DNA of 64,000 nucleotides from Ashinkailepas kermadecensis. Taxonomy: Eukaryota > Arthropoda > Thecostraca > Neolepadidae. The stretch covers positions 186,001 through 250,000 of the forward strand of contig JAOTOM010004780.1 of assembly GCA_034440615.1 (NCBI GenBank). The letters are read 5' to 3'. The notes beneath the pieces were generated by a model. It was given only the letters and a program-made list of their open reading frames with translations. It was not told where the DNA came from and did not search any database. Positions 44,110 to 56,041 of the stretch are shown here, piece by piece. The first letter of the stretch is position 1. Each line of letters opens with the position of its first letter. The position numbers and the translations under genes are program-made.

Positions 44110-44565
44110 GGCCGGCCGCGGCAGACACACACTGCCGCCGCGGCAGACACACTGCGGCCGCCGCCGCCGCCGCCGCTGCCGGCTGACGGATCCGCCGCCA
44201 CAAACCCACACTGCCGCCGCAGCAGACACGCTGCCGCAGCAGACGCTCAGCCGCCGCAGCAGACACACGCTGCCGCAGCAGACGCTCAGCCGCCGCAGCA
44301 GACACACTGCCGCAGCAGACACACACACAGCCGCAGCAGACACACCGCAGCAGCAGACACACACACACAGCCGCAGCAGACACACACCGCAGCAGCAGAC
44401 ACACACACAGCCGCAGCAGACACACACACAGCCGCAGCAGACACACACACAGCCGCAGCAGACACACCGCAGCAGCAGACACACACACACAGCCGCAGCA
44501 GACACACACCGCAGCAGCAGACACACACACAGCCGCAGCAGACACACACTGGCGCCGCAGCAGAC
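44110..44565. repeat. GCCGCAGCAGACACAC minisatellite
   Basis: Roughly twenty units of GCAGCAGACACAC with variable (AC)n length and an optional additional CAG. Higher-order repetition is visible: 44340-44390 recurs at 44460-44520. The minus strand is open in several frames and reads as alternating Cys, Val, Ala and Gly runs, a product of the repeat and not evidence for a protein. Confidence 0.95.
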
Positions 44566-46899
44566 ACAGCCGACACCGCCCGGCTGCCGTCGGACGGCTC
44601 CGTCGCAGCAGTCGGCCGTCGGCACCGCCCCCTCAGTGTTGAAGACTGAGCAGCCAATCTCCTGGTGCCCACACACCAGTCCGTAGCACCCGCCTGGAGT
44701 GGACACCGCCCATCAGCACCGCCTCCCGGGTCTCAACAACTGGTGGGTACGTCACCCTCAAGCTGGGAGGGGGCGGGGGTCCGCAATGCATTTTGGGCAG
44801 ATAAAATATGGTGCACGCCATCGGCAAAACGTTAACCAGGTGGTTCAAAAACCTCTGGAACCGCCCTGCACGGTCGTGACCCCCACACCAGCAGGCTGTC
44901 GACACCTGCAACTGCACCGTTGCGTTAGCCGGCTTGTTCTGCGGGTACGCAGTGGCTCCTTTTGCCGCTGAGATAGCTTGTGGCGAAGGTTCTCCCCACT
45001 CGTCCATCCGCCGGTAGTGGCAGCGGCTGTCTGAGGTCAACGTCGAGGCAGCGCGAAGAAGCTGAGGAACCTGGTCTACCTCAACCAGCAGTGCCGCTAC
45101 GGGAATCATGTGAGCACTCCCAACGGCCAGTGCTCCTCTTCCTCCCCCTGCAACACCGGCCAACACCGGCCTGCCGCTTCAGACCATCCTGGTTGCGCTC
45201 CTAATCTCGCCTTTGTTGACATTGAAGCCATATGGAGGGCGGCAGGACCGCCTCAGGAACTGCAATATCTGGTATAATCGGATGCGATGGATTCCAACAG
45301 AATATAAGAAAAAATCGCTTGGTACATCAATAAATTGTCAATTCGAACTGAACTTGCTGCTGGTTGCTCTTAGCGCATGCCTCTTCCAAGGTATTTCCTG
45401 ATTTATGTTTCTGGCTTCTCTGAATGTTGCATTTAAGTAGTGTTCACGTTAATACCAGAATTGAACTGGTCAACAATTGGCTCGTGATAAAAGTACAAAA
45501 CAAAACAGCTCTTTGGCTAACCGACCCACATATCTACCCAAGTATTATACGTAGCAATAAATAATGAAAACAATTTGCTTGCGTGGGCATGGATTTGTGT
45601 GGGGATACGAACAGAACCTTGATTAATGCTCGGAAGCACCTCATTTCGGACACGATGCCCACCACATCCGTCCATGCCCTGGACACCCAGAACTGGCCGG
45701 CGCAGTTAGGTCCTCTGGCCGTGCATATTTCAGAATTATGTTGAAATTCAAAAATCAGAATGAAATTTCAGAATTTCATATTTCAGAAGATATACTGCAG
45801 ACGGCAGCCAACGGAACACGCATCAAAACGTGGAGCACACTCACACGTCGCTGGCATCCAACCATGGTCCGTGCGGCTGGTTGTAGCGGTGGTTTAAATT
45901 GAAGCAGGTGTACAGCACACCTGCTTCACAATGCCATTGTATTGCCCTGTGGGAATGTCACGAAGGTGAAGTGTCGTGACCGGACCTAAACGAAGTGCTG
46001 TGGCCATACCAGATGATTCAGAGGGGGAAGTGTGTCAAAATTCGTTGGGCCTCAGGATACAAACATAAGTTACTTCTGGAGAATTTGTGATAGCCAACGG
46101 AAGTGGAGCTAGATTCAGCTGATCGTCTACTTCAAAATCGGTCCAAATCCCGATTTTGTCGATAATATTCTTCAGGAGTTGAATGTTATGCTACAGTTAG
46201 TCATGTTATAGTTACATAGTTTTATGTATACTATATTGTTATATAGTTACATAGTTATAGTTATGCTATAGTTGGATGCCAAAGGATACCTAGGCTGGTC
46301 AGATTCCATAAGGACAAAAGGAAACCATTAAGCAGTTAAATTTGTGTTAATTGATCATCCCAAAGTTCACAATAAGTGAGCCCTGCAGATTACATATTTG
46401 TCATGATCATGAAATAGCTATGGCAGCTCCAGCGTCAGACCAATGCAAACTGAATGCCAGGAAACATTCCGAAAGGTTTTTGTCGTTGGGGAGTTATTTC
46501 GTAAACGATGTCAACGCATACGCTGTCGAAAATACATTTCTAGCTATTTAACATCTGATGTTCCCGCCTATGTATCTCGCCTTGATGCAATCAATCAAAA
46601 ATCCCCGAAGAAGTTTTCCTTACCCGCGGCACAGGGCCCGCGACGTTGCTTGGCTGACGCCGAAATCACTTCCAAACAGGGCACACCTTATATTAGAAAC
46701 AAGATGGAAACAGATCATTTGAAGAAAACATCCATATTATCGCAAGACTCAAGTTAGCTTGGATTAGCTCCAGCTGTACCTGTGGATACCTTATGGAAAT
46801 CGTCAGAGGGTAGGGAGGGGCAAGGATTAGATTGGGCTAGGAGGAAAAATCACTAATGGACTCGCCCAACGGGCTAGAGTTAAATTTTGTAAGTATTGG
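44566..46899. other. No gene recognised
   Basis: GC-rich to about 45.2 kb, then AT-rich. A local run of TTATAGTTACATAGTTATAG-type repeats lies at about 46207-46270, and CAGAATTTCATATTTCAGAA-type repeats near 45730-45790. No exon recognised. Confidence 0.4.
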
Positions 46900-46904
46900 T
46901 CAAG

Positions 46905-47468
46905 AGTGTGGGGGGGGAGAAGAATGGTACACTATTGGGAGGGGGAGGGAATAGCCCGTCAATGGGTGAGGGGAAGGAATAACAACATTAGGGGATGGAG
47001 AGGGAAGGGATGGCCCACCATAGAGGGAGAGGGAAAGAATGGCCAACCATTGGTCGAGGGAGGGAATGGCCCACCAATGGGGGAGAAGGAGGGAATGGCC
47101 CACCATCGGGAGAGAAAGTGAGGGAATGGCCCACCATTGGGGGAGAAAGTGAGGGAATGACCCACCATTGGGGGAGAAAGGGATGGAATGGCCCACCATT
47201 GGGGGGATAAGGGGAGGGAATGTCCCACCATTTGGGGAGAAAGTGAGGGATTGGCTCACCATTGGGGGAGAAAGGGAGGAAATGGTCCACCAATGGGGGA
47301 GAAGGGGAGGGAATGACCCTCCATTTGGGGAGAGTGTGAGGGAATGACCCACCGTTGGGAAGAGAGGGAGGGGATGGCCCATCATTGGCGGGGGGGGGAG
47401 GAGAGGGGTGGCCCACCATTGGATGGAAGGCAGGGGATGGAGTTATCCACCATTTGGGGAGGGGTCTC
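46905..47468. repeat. 31-bp minisatellite, about 18 copies
   Basis: The unit GGGAATGGCCCACCATTGGG plus GGAGAAAGTGA covers about 560 bp, with substitutions between copies. The plus strand is purine- and G-rich. No frame of the minus-strand unit contains a stop, so long minus-strand frames of 161 and 166 codons stay open across it. Confidence 0.96.
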
Positions 47469-48570
47469 GAATACAAATAAATGAACACACGATGTCATAC
47501 GGTAACCTAAGACTCATATGCCCAAAATATATACATACATACAAACCCTGGATAAATGTCAACGAATGTAGGAAAATAAGTTAATCATGGTGTACCAAGA
47601 TGCATATAAAAATTCCAGTTTGACTTCCTAAGCTGCAGGCCTAGATTATATGCACTCATAGCAACGTCGCAAGCATTATAAAGGAAAATGATTAATCACC
47701 CCTTCATATTCACAGACATTATTACATCTTCCTTGGACATACGGATAAATGAAGCCTCGGTTGTTTAAAAAAAACAGATCCCACGTCTCCAATTAGATAA
47801 ATTTCCCCAATGGAAATTGCACGAGCGGATTGTAAAAAATGCGAGATACAGATGTAGCTAATTATTATAGCTATGAAATAATTTGCGCATGAGGTTCATT
47901 AGCATGACACTAGTCATTTTTCCTAATAATGCATAGCGCCTGAACAAGTTACAACCAAGTCACATACAAAGAAAACTAAGAAAACTCGCATTAAAAAAAT
48001 CGATGAGCTATGCCAGCATGTGTAAAATTTCCTCACGTGATAATCATTCACTCGCCGAATAATTTTTACTCCTTACAAGAATGGATACCTACAAAATACA
48101 GTGTAGTGCATCATGCACAGCAGCAGGGGCGGTCAGAGGTATCTAAATCGGTTGAGACAGCCACTACTGCACCCCCCCCCCCCCCCACACACACGAAAAT
48201 CGTAGGATTTCAGCCACTATTTTTGGTTCCCGAAATTTGGAAGTGGTTTGTCCCCTCCCCCCTCAAGAAAAAAAATCACCTACGGACGTTAGGAACACTG
48301 TCGAGACATTTCGGTTCCGCATATGACCACCACCGCAATAAGGGAGAGATAAAGCAATGCATTAACACACTAAAAGCGAAGTAACCGAGGTCAACTTCTT
48401 GCAAACAATTTTCCTGACATCCATCAAGTCGGCAAACATTTTCAACAGCTCCATTGCATTTCACCCCAGTTTGTAGAGTAAGAAAAATGTGCTATGAAAT
48501 GCCATGCAAACATTCATTAAATATCATTCCAAAGTCAAAAGAACGAAATGATTGAAAACCATGGATGGTG
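47469..48570. other. No gene recognised
   Basis: AT-rich DNA, with a C-run followed by (CA)n at about 48173-48194. Nothing identifiable. Confidence 0.4.
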
Positions 48571-48627
48571 GTGGCGGTTATTGGGGTTTAGGGGCGCATC
48601 GACTGCGTCGGTCATGCAGCGCCCATA
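48571..48627 (-). mobile_element. Micro-retroposon copy 7
   Basis: GGTTATTGGGGTTTAGGGGC then GCATCGACTGCGTCGG and TCATGCAGCGCCCATA. Both strands of the GGGCGC/GCGCCC stem are intact. I could not find a clear target duplication. Confidence 0.82.
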
Positions 48628-48761
48628 ACATAGTCCGTCAAAAAGTGAAATGCAAACAGAAGTTAGTCAGAATGACATGTACGAAGTCAAGTACAGGTGC
48701 GATACCACGCCATGCTACGAATCTCATTTTGTCAGTTGTAAAAGAGAGTTAGAAGCACATG

Positions 48762-48990
48762 TTACAGAAAACTTGATTTCTGATAGGAAGCGGAAAAGTG
48801 TCCCGATTGAACAATGGGAGACTCGTTGCACAATGCTTCCCTAAGGGAGAGAGAAGCACGCCCAAAGTGGCGCCTTCGCTCATTGTGAAGCCTACGACAG
48901 GAAATCAGTGCATGCCGCACTGACAGTGCGTCGTGGCACCTTGGACATAGCGGACTGCCACCGCCGTTGAAAGTCATGGGACTCACCTGG
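48762..48990 (-). mobile_element. Non-LTR retrotransposon C-terminal fragment
   Basis: On the minus strand FNGGGSPLCPRCHDALSVRH is followed by ALISCRRLHNERRRHFG. This is the CxxC, then SVxHxLxxC zinc-knuckle-like segment at the end of arthropod LINE polyproteins (Jockey/I-type), just before their 3' ends. Only about 70 codons remain. Confidence 0.78.
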
Positions 48991-51900
48991 GCTTTCTAAA
49001 GCAGCACTGGCTTCCTTAGTTGTTTCTTGGTGGCAAATAATTTTTCCTGATATGACTGAGAAGAAAATAAAGTTTGGAGGAGTGGAATTTTTCATGATTG
49101 ATGATGGCCTTATTTTCAAGGCTGTTTGATGAAGGCCACCAAATGCATGTTGTAGGGAACACAAATGGATACACATGGAATTGGAACTTTATTTGGGACC
49201 AGGAACTGACATGATAGGTGAAGCATAACTTCCTAGGTTATACCATATCAAGTCACTAATTGAAGAGAACCAAATACAAATGAAGTGCACTGAATAACAG
49301 AACAGCACAGCCAAGGGGGAGACTGAGGGGAGCAAGAGCCCCTCTTAGAAATAGGACGCCCTGATAAATCCCCGACTGCACCCACAGGAAAAGGAAGGAT
49401 GTCCCTCGACACACCTCGGCTGTCTCGGATATCTCAGGAAACAATGGTTATATATTTGCCTCCAGTGTCCTTCCTCTAAATTTACTTCAATAAATTATTT
49501 CATTTACTTCAATGTATTTATTCATTTTTGCATGCCACCCATCTTTCCATAGATTATTTGCCTAAAGTAAAAATTGCTTACCTCGATGATTTTAAAAAGC
49601 CACCATGCCCATAGTAATGTCAAGTTACTCCATTATATCTACTTTGGTAAGCATGACGCAGACTTGAAACCAGGTAGTAGCTGTACATAAAATAAGCTTT
49701 TGAATGAATACTTTTCACACAAAAATATCCATACAATTGTGCTTTAGGGTATTTCTGGACTTTTATATTTTTCCCAACGTAACATTTATGAAAGTGATGA
49801 AGCTAGTGTAACCACTCATTTCCTCTCCAAATGCTTACATTTCAGCTGGCAAGGAAAATAACACGAAGAAAGTGGCTTTGAGTTAGGTAACATAGCATAA
49901 AAATAAGGTGTATAAATAAAATGTAAGATACCCATTTCCTTACCTAGCCCAACATTAATTAAACAAAAGAACATGATTTCCCACAACTAATTGGACATTT
50001 TTTCCTTCTTCAAAATGACAACATAAAAACCCAATCCAACAGATTACTTTTTAATTGAAAAATCAAACCTTCCAAATGAAAAACAACCAACATAGACAAA
50101 CCTAACCCCTTTGTTTGCGTTCTGAAGGTAACATATGCAAAACGTGTCCTGCGAGTACCTTAAAGCACAATAATAACAAGTTCTCTTGCATGAATTATTA
50201 TCAATGCTTCCTAAAATTGGTATGGCTACATTTGTCCATTCTACAGAAGCATAGCACACCACAGAGAGGAATTTAAGGAAAACCCAATCAAGTTTTTGGC
50301 CAAACAAACTATACATTTCCTAGCCCCGGAAATGCATGGGTTCATATACTAAGGATCCAAGTGTATAATAATATACAAATTTATGCTCGCTGAGGGGTTC
50401 AGACTCACTGAAAAATATTATGGGACACTGCCATTGGAAAAAAAAACACCAACAAAAATTATACATTTGTCAACCAATTATTCAATTTAGTCATAGTTGG
50501 TAATATTTAGAGATTGACATCTTTCACTCTTCCTACCAAACTTCCTTGTCACTTGCAGGGCTGGATATCTCACAAAGTCGGGGGATCCAAGTTCATATTG
50601 TCAAGGCATATTTTCACAATAAATAGGGAAAATGACAAACTAACATCAGCAGGGTACCAAACCAGGGGGTCCAGACTCAATACCAACATGGGGTCTCCAG
50701 GCATGGGCACTTGCCTACCAACTATGAGGAACATGAAAAATATTATGAGCCCAAAGACCAGACCAAACATTTGGTCAGACTAAGCCTGGTTTTGAATTGG
50801 GGCCAGTTCAACATACCAGTACAAATTGAATGCATTGGAAGATCCAGAGCTGGTTTTGAGTTGCTCAGTGGTGCAAGCAAAACTAATTCTAGATTTGTTT
50901 TAATATTTTTCACAAGTTTCTAACTCCTTGAATTTGGCATCAAATGTTTCTAGTTTTGCATACATTATGTAGCGAAGACCAATTCTGCTCCAAAGCAGGT
51001 AGTTTGAGGGGGGATAGCTGAGAAAGACCACAGCAAAGCCCAGTCTTAGCCCACCGTTCCTGAACGCTCTTAGTTGAGCAGAATTTCTCACCTCTCCTAC
51101 CTATCTATTCAGGTAGGAAACTTGCTCCTACCCCACAATGTCGCACAATCACCTATTATCAGGAATGAATGGGAACTTTGTGTGAGACATGTTCCGATGT
51201 AGCCCGAAAGTGAACTTAGTTCATCTTGCGAAGGATGTATACCCTGCGCTTCGTATGAAACGAAAGTGCAAAATATGGCGATATTTGGCAGAGGCTTTCC
51301 TCACTCATACGTATTTCAGATTAGTGATAGAGCTGTTTCAAACTGAATATGTAAATCTTAACTTACATTTCCACGATAATTACGAATCACCAATGAATGT
51401 TTTACGTCCACTTTTCAATTTTGTGATTTTCCAGTGGATAAGAGTATCGCTATGTACGAAAATAACAACAAAAAAAGATCTTTCAGCTCTAGTCAGGTGA
51501 GGCAATGCCTTAAGTGCCTAAGTGGGCGGACCGCCCCTGCATAGCAGTGGTATTTTTGGCATAATGCATGGTCGCCACAGGTAAAAAGTTCGCTGGGGGG
51601 GGGTAGTGCCCCAACTCGACAAGGTTCTCCCCAACTTTGCGGTTTACCACTCAACCTCTCGGGGGGGGGAGTTGGGTAATTGAAAACAGGTTTGTGTATT
51701 ATTACACTTGAAATCTTCTGAATACAAGAACTGAATTCAAACATTTATACAATTAATGTGCAAACTATTAAATTTTCCAGACATTTGGAAGAAATGGCAA
51801 ATAAACAAATGGCGACGGGCGTCTAACCGAAAACTTGCCTCGTCTCTACCACGTCACCAGAAGACAACTGATAAAGCACTGTTGTGTGGTAAAATAGAAT

Positions 51901-53370
51901 GCCAACTATATTTCCTGATCCAAATTCCAAGGTGAATTTTCCTCCATTTGTCGCCAGCAACAGCCAGAACCACCTCTAAACTGAGGTGGTTCCAATCTTG
52001 GGCGAGGATGTCACCTGGATTTGTTCTGATGCCAACACGGCAGATATAAAAAAAAATCAATCCCAGATTCGTGCCGCCAGACATCCTCTTTTCCTTCTGG
52101 AAGTCCTTAGAAAACTACCTAAATTATTCCTGAAGTAGAAACTAAAGACGTACACCAATTCCATCAAGGTCTATATTCCAGCAAAACAAACAAACTACTT
52201 CGAGGATGCAATGCATGCCAGCTGTAACCCGAACTGTTCCAATATCGAACACCTGGTGCACAAGACTTTAATTGGTATACCTGCCCCCCCCTCCCCCTCT
52301 ACCTCCTGACCCGCATATGGATAAAGTAATAAATCGTCTTTTCTTACAATAACAGACAATTGCTCGCTTAATGGATCCTGGATGCTTCCTGATCAGCTGA
52401 ATTCCATACCCTAGGTATATTCACCCAAGTTCGTGACTCGCCATAACACCCTGGCGGTAGAATAGTTCCGTTGGGGGAAGTCGCCTGATTACAAATGCAC
52501 TTTGTGCAGCAGACTTGTTTCTGCTCACCCGATGAAATATTACTAGCTTAATCAGAGAAGCGGATCTGCCACATGGTTAACTGAAGCATCACACCATTAC
52601 ATATTCAGTACATGTGCCTGGATACCGCAGTAAAGCAAGAATAATACAAAGATAAATCATACCAACAGCGCTCGAATAAATGGCAGGCTAAGCAAAGCTT
52701 CACAAGGATTCCTACAGATCTTGTCCAAAAATGTACTAGTGTGGTAATGGCGACATGAACAGGAAGTACCACATATTAAAGCAATCGAGAAATTGAGATT
52801 AAATTAAACTAAAGGAGAGTGTTCATTAATCAATACCGTCATCGTTGCGGTCACATTCACCATGAATAAATGAATTTCAGGTTACACTAGACTTACAACG
52901 AAATGGACTTCACTAACAGTTTTTGCTACACCAATTAATATGACGAGAACAAATAATTGCTTAATATTTCGGGACTCATGTTTTGCACCTCATTTTCGTA
53001 CCAATGAATTGTCTTCCATATATGTGAGTTGGAGTGCACCTTCTCAGTGTCTTGTGCGAAAAAAACCAAGGAATAAATTTACACCAACAGTCTGCTTTTA
53101 GATGAATATTTTTGGGTAAATATCGAAGGGGAAAGTATTTCACGTTTCTTAGGTGGGGTGCCGCAAGATCCTCATCAAGGTGGTCCGCGGCCAGTAAAGA
53201 AAACATGGCAAGTAGATCGTTCAGTGAGGACCTGCCTTCATCAAGAATCTACCAAATCGCCTGTTACCAGGCTTACTAGATTAAGCAGTTCAACACAAAC
53301 CACAAACCAGCAGGACACTCTGCGGTTTTACAGCGGCAATTTGCTCCCCGTCTAGTCGCTTTTTATCCTT
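48991..53370. other. AT-rich DNA, no gene recognised
   Basis: About 4.4 kb without an exon or transposon end I can support. C- or G-homopolymers occur near 51595 and 51660, and CCTCCCCCTC runs near 52290. Confidence 0.4.
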
Positions 53371-53382
53371 CCAGGTCATTCC

Positions 53383-53531
53383 TGGAGCTCTGGGTACCAA
53401 AGGTCCCGGGTTCAACACTCGCACCACTCGGGACATTTCCCAATACCGCGGCCCACCGGCGAAACAGTGGGCGGCGCAATTAGCCGTGATCGTGCATAAA
53501 GTGCGTCGAGAACCACCCAATAAACAAACAA
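53383..53531 (+). mobile_element. SINE, tRNA-like 3' half, with target duplication
   Basis: An insertion of about 149 bp between CCAGGTCATTCC (53371-53382) and CCAGGTAATTCC (53532-53543), 11 of 12 identical. The plus strand contains a B-box-like GGGTTCAACACTC (about 53408-53420) but no A box, so the tRNA head is 5' truncated. It ends AATAAACAAACAAC. It differs in sequence and orientation from the other SINE families. Confidence 0.72.
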
Positions 53532-53543
53532 CCAGGTAATTCC

Positions 53544-54700
53544 CGGCTTCAACTAAGACATTCCAGACATGAACCAAAAAAGTACGTCTGAGAACATTTA
53601 ATATTAATAAGAATTGGTTTCAATCAATTTTCTCAGCAATTTCTCTCAATTTTCTCGTTGACAAAGATTTTTGCTTGGTGGTGGGAATAAAAATATTTTA
53701 GACGGGTTGTTTAGTATAATTTTCCTTAAACCATTTTATATTCCGAAACCTTATATTTTATATTCCCAATAGACGGCAGGTAACAAATCAGTCGGTGCAC
53801 GAGCGTCCTACTCGTGGGGTGTGTTTGAATATTCATTAGATTGTTGCTTGCTGTGTGCGGTGTGAGCATGTCGGGAGTATCAGGTATGGATCTATAAACT
53901 TGGTTGACATCGATTAAGTATACTTTTGTGATCATTTTCTTTACCGTTGCTCAGGAAGTTGGCTTATAACCGCATCTTTCGCTAATTTAACCATAGCGCC
54001 AATTTGTCATCTGGCAGGTAGTCGTCGGCTGCCAGATACAGTAGAGCCACGGATAATAGTAAACGGATAGGAAACTCCCCGGAATCGGCGACCAAGGACG
54101 GGCTATTGCCACCTAGCGGTTGGAGGCCGAAGCTAATCCTGGATAGGATATTGTTTGATTCCAGCAGCACATTCCCGCGTTGGAGAGTAAAGCGTGGTTT
54201 AGTTTCGGCCAATTTCCACTTTTTGGAGAAGCTAGGGAACCGTGATTCTGCTGCATAGAACTCTGTGGCGGTAAGGAATTAATTAAAACATCTCTGCCTT
54301 CATTTCTTTGTTTCAGGGAACATTTAAACGCATGGCGTGGTGTACTACGTTTATGGCGCGTTGTGTGTTTTTGGGAGCAACTTATGTGTTGGATCAAGTG
54401 AAGCATGTAATTCTCCATTGCATTGCCCAGTTATTTACTCTAAATCACGAGAAAATCTGAATCAGTGGTATTTAGTCTGTTTGAGCTTTTGCTTGGCTTG
54501 AAGCATTGGTCAAAGTGGGCGCCGTAAATGTACCAATTTTCACCTGCATATGCAGCTCTGAAACTAAGGGTTTTCGCTGGAGGATGTCCGATTTGAGGCT
54601 GAGGAGCAGTCCGAAGGAGGAATTGTCTGACATAAAATATTGCAATCTTTACCTAAGGTACATGGCTGAATATTTTGACAGGTTGTAAGTGAAAGGATCG
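53544..54700. other. No gene recognised
   Basis: AT-leaning DNA. The last part may be the decayed upstream portion of the LINE ORF1 that follows. Confidence 0.35.
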
Positions 54701-54739
54701 GTGAATCACCAAGCCTGGTGCCAAGGGCAAAGACTTGGT

Positions 54740-54895
54740 GCCAGTGGTGACACAGGCCACCAGTGAGCACCAGTGTAGGGCAGTTGTAGTGCAGGTAGGA
54801 GTAAATAACATAGGTCCTGCTAGGAGTGAGGAGCTGCTGCAGGACTACAGGGCCCTTCTGGCCACCCTGAAGCATAGTAATTGTCTGATTCGGTT
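54740..54895 (+). mobile_element. CR1-type LINE ORF1 remnant (SGNH/esterase-like domain)
   Basis: The plus-strand frame reads CRAVVVQVGVNNIGPARSEE then LLQDYRALLATLKHSN. This matches the G-x-N-D/N block and following helix of the SGNH-hydrolase-like domain found in ORF1 of CR1-like LINEs. The Asp expected after GxN is Asn here. Upstream and downstream parts are interrupted by stops. Confidence 0.72.
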
Positions 54896-55140
54896 CTCAT
54901 CAGGTTGCCGTAGCAACATATTTCAGAAGAATACAATATTATAGAACTTCTGAGTTTTTTTTATGGAGATGGGTCAATAGCTTGTTTTTTAAATTGAAAT
55001 CATTTCCAATAATATCGCATTATGGGTGCCCAAAATTGAACATTTGCAAACCAGTACTCGCATGGCGTCGTTATTCCGATGGGTCGCGGCACCTAATCTA
55101 GCTGCCTCACCCACTAGCAGCCCGCCGCCGACGACCATAA

Positions 55141-56037
55141 CCCTCGCACGGCCGATGCTCCGCGCAAACTTCGTCCGGCCGGGGGGGGGGGTTGTTACCT
55201 ACCCTCCGGCCGGGGAGGTGGGTAGGTTACCTACCCCTCCCCATATTCATAACGGCATCAGATGGATTGGGTGGTTCTAAGAAGGAATTGGTTCAGTCAT
55301 TTTTTGATCCGAGGTCAACGTAGAGGTCATATCACGTCAAACAAAAACAAATTGATAGCGCAGGCGGCACAAAGACTTCAATAACTATAGTGCACAATTA
55401 TTCTTCCACTGCACGGCCAAAACTGATTTGTAGATCAATTTAGTCCTTGACCTATAATAACCTGAGGTGACGGTTCAAAATTTGATAAACCGGAGGCAAA
55501 TGAAGCCAGTTTACCATATTATCACACATCATGTTATCGGCACTGCATAGGTCACTGACCTAGGATGACCTGCACCTGACATTCGCCACACCAAATATGT
55601 ATCCAACGCATGGTACTGACAATTGTATAGGTTTTTCGAGAAATTTGTCATGTGATTTCAAAGGTCAAAGTCAATTTTCAGGTGAAGTCGGTCGGAGACC
55701 TATGATGACCTTGTTAGGGTCATTATGGTAAGGTATGCTTCAAAGTGTGCAATGGTTATTGAGAACGATATGCAATCTGTTGATCGATCGTGTATCTATA
55801 TTGTCACAATATGTGAGATTTTCCGCAGTTTGGTCCGACATGTTGCCACTAAAAGTGTTGTAGGTCATTGACCTGACATGAGCTTGACCTGATAATTTTA
55901 GAGGATGTGTCAAATTGATGTAGCTTAAGGTACTGTAAATTTCAGAGCTCTAGTGGAAACCGTTTTTGGGCATGGTGCGAAACGTCATGGGAGGGGGGGG
56001 GGGTAGGTATTTACCCACCCACCCGGGCGTGCGAGGG
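55141..56037. mobile_element. piggyBac-like MITE with nuclear-receptor-type palindromes
   Basis: 897 bp from CCCTCGCACG (left) to CGTGCGAGGG (right), perfect 10-bp inverted repeats. Flanks are ATAA and TTGA, i.e. eroded TTAA. Shared phrases near the right end (GGTACTGT, TGGTGCGAAA) link it to 21418-22206. The interior holds two perfect one-base-spaced palindromes, AGGTCACTGACCT (55549-55561) and AGGTCATTGACCT (55862-55874), a direct repeat of AGGTCA near 55312-55330 and further TGACCT half-sites. The hairpin-forming TTACCTACCC region adjoins both ends. No transposase frame. Confidence 0.82.
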
Positions 56038-56041
56038 TTGA

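Noticed and set aside
43930..44706. 258-codon Cys/Val-rich minus-strand frame
   Set aside because: Translation of the GCAGCAGACACAC array. It resembles a Cys-rich protein only because of the repeat.
46900..47488. Minus-strand frames of 161 and 166 codons
   Set aside because: The 31-bp unit is free of stops in all three frames, so openness carries no coding information.
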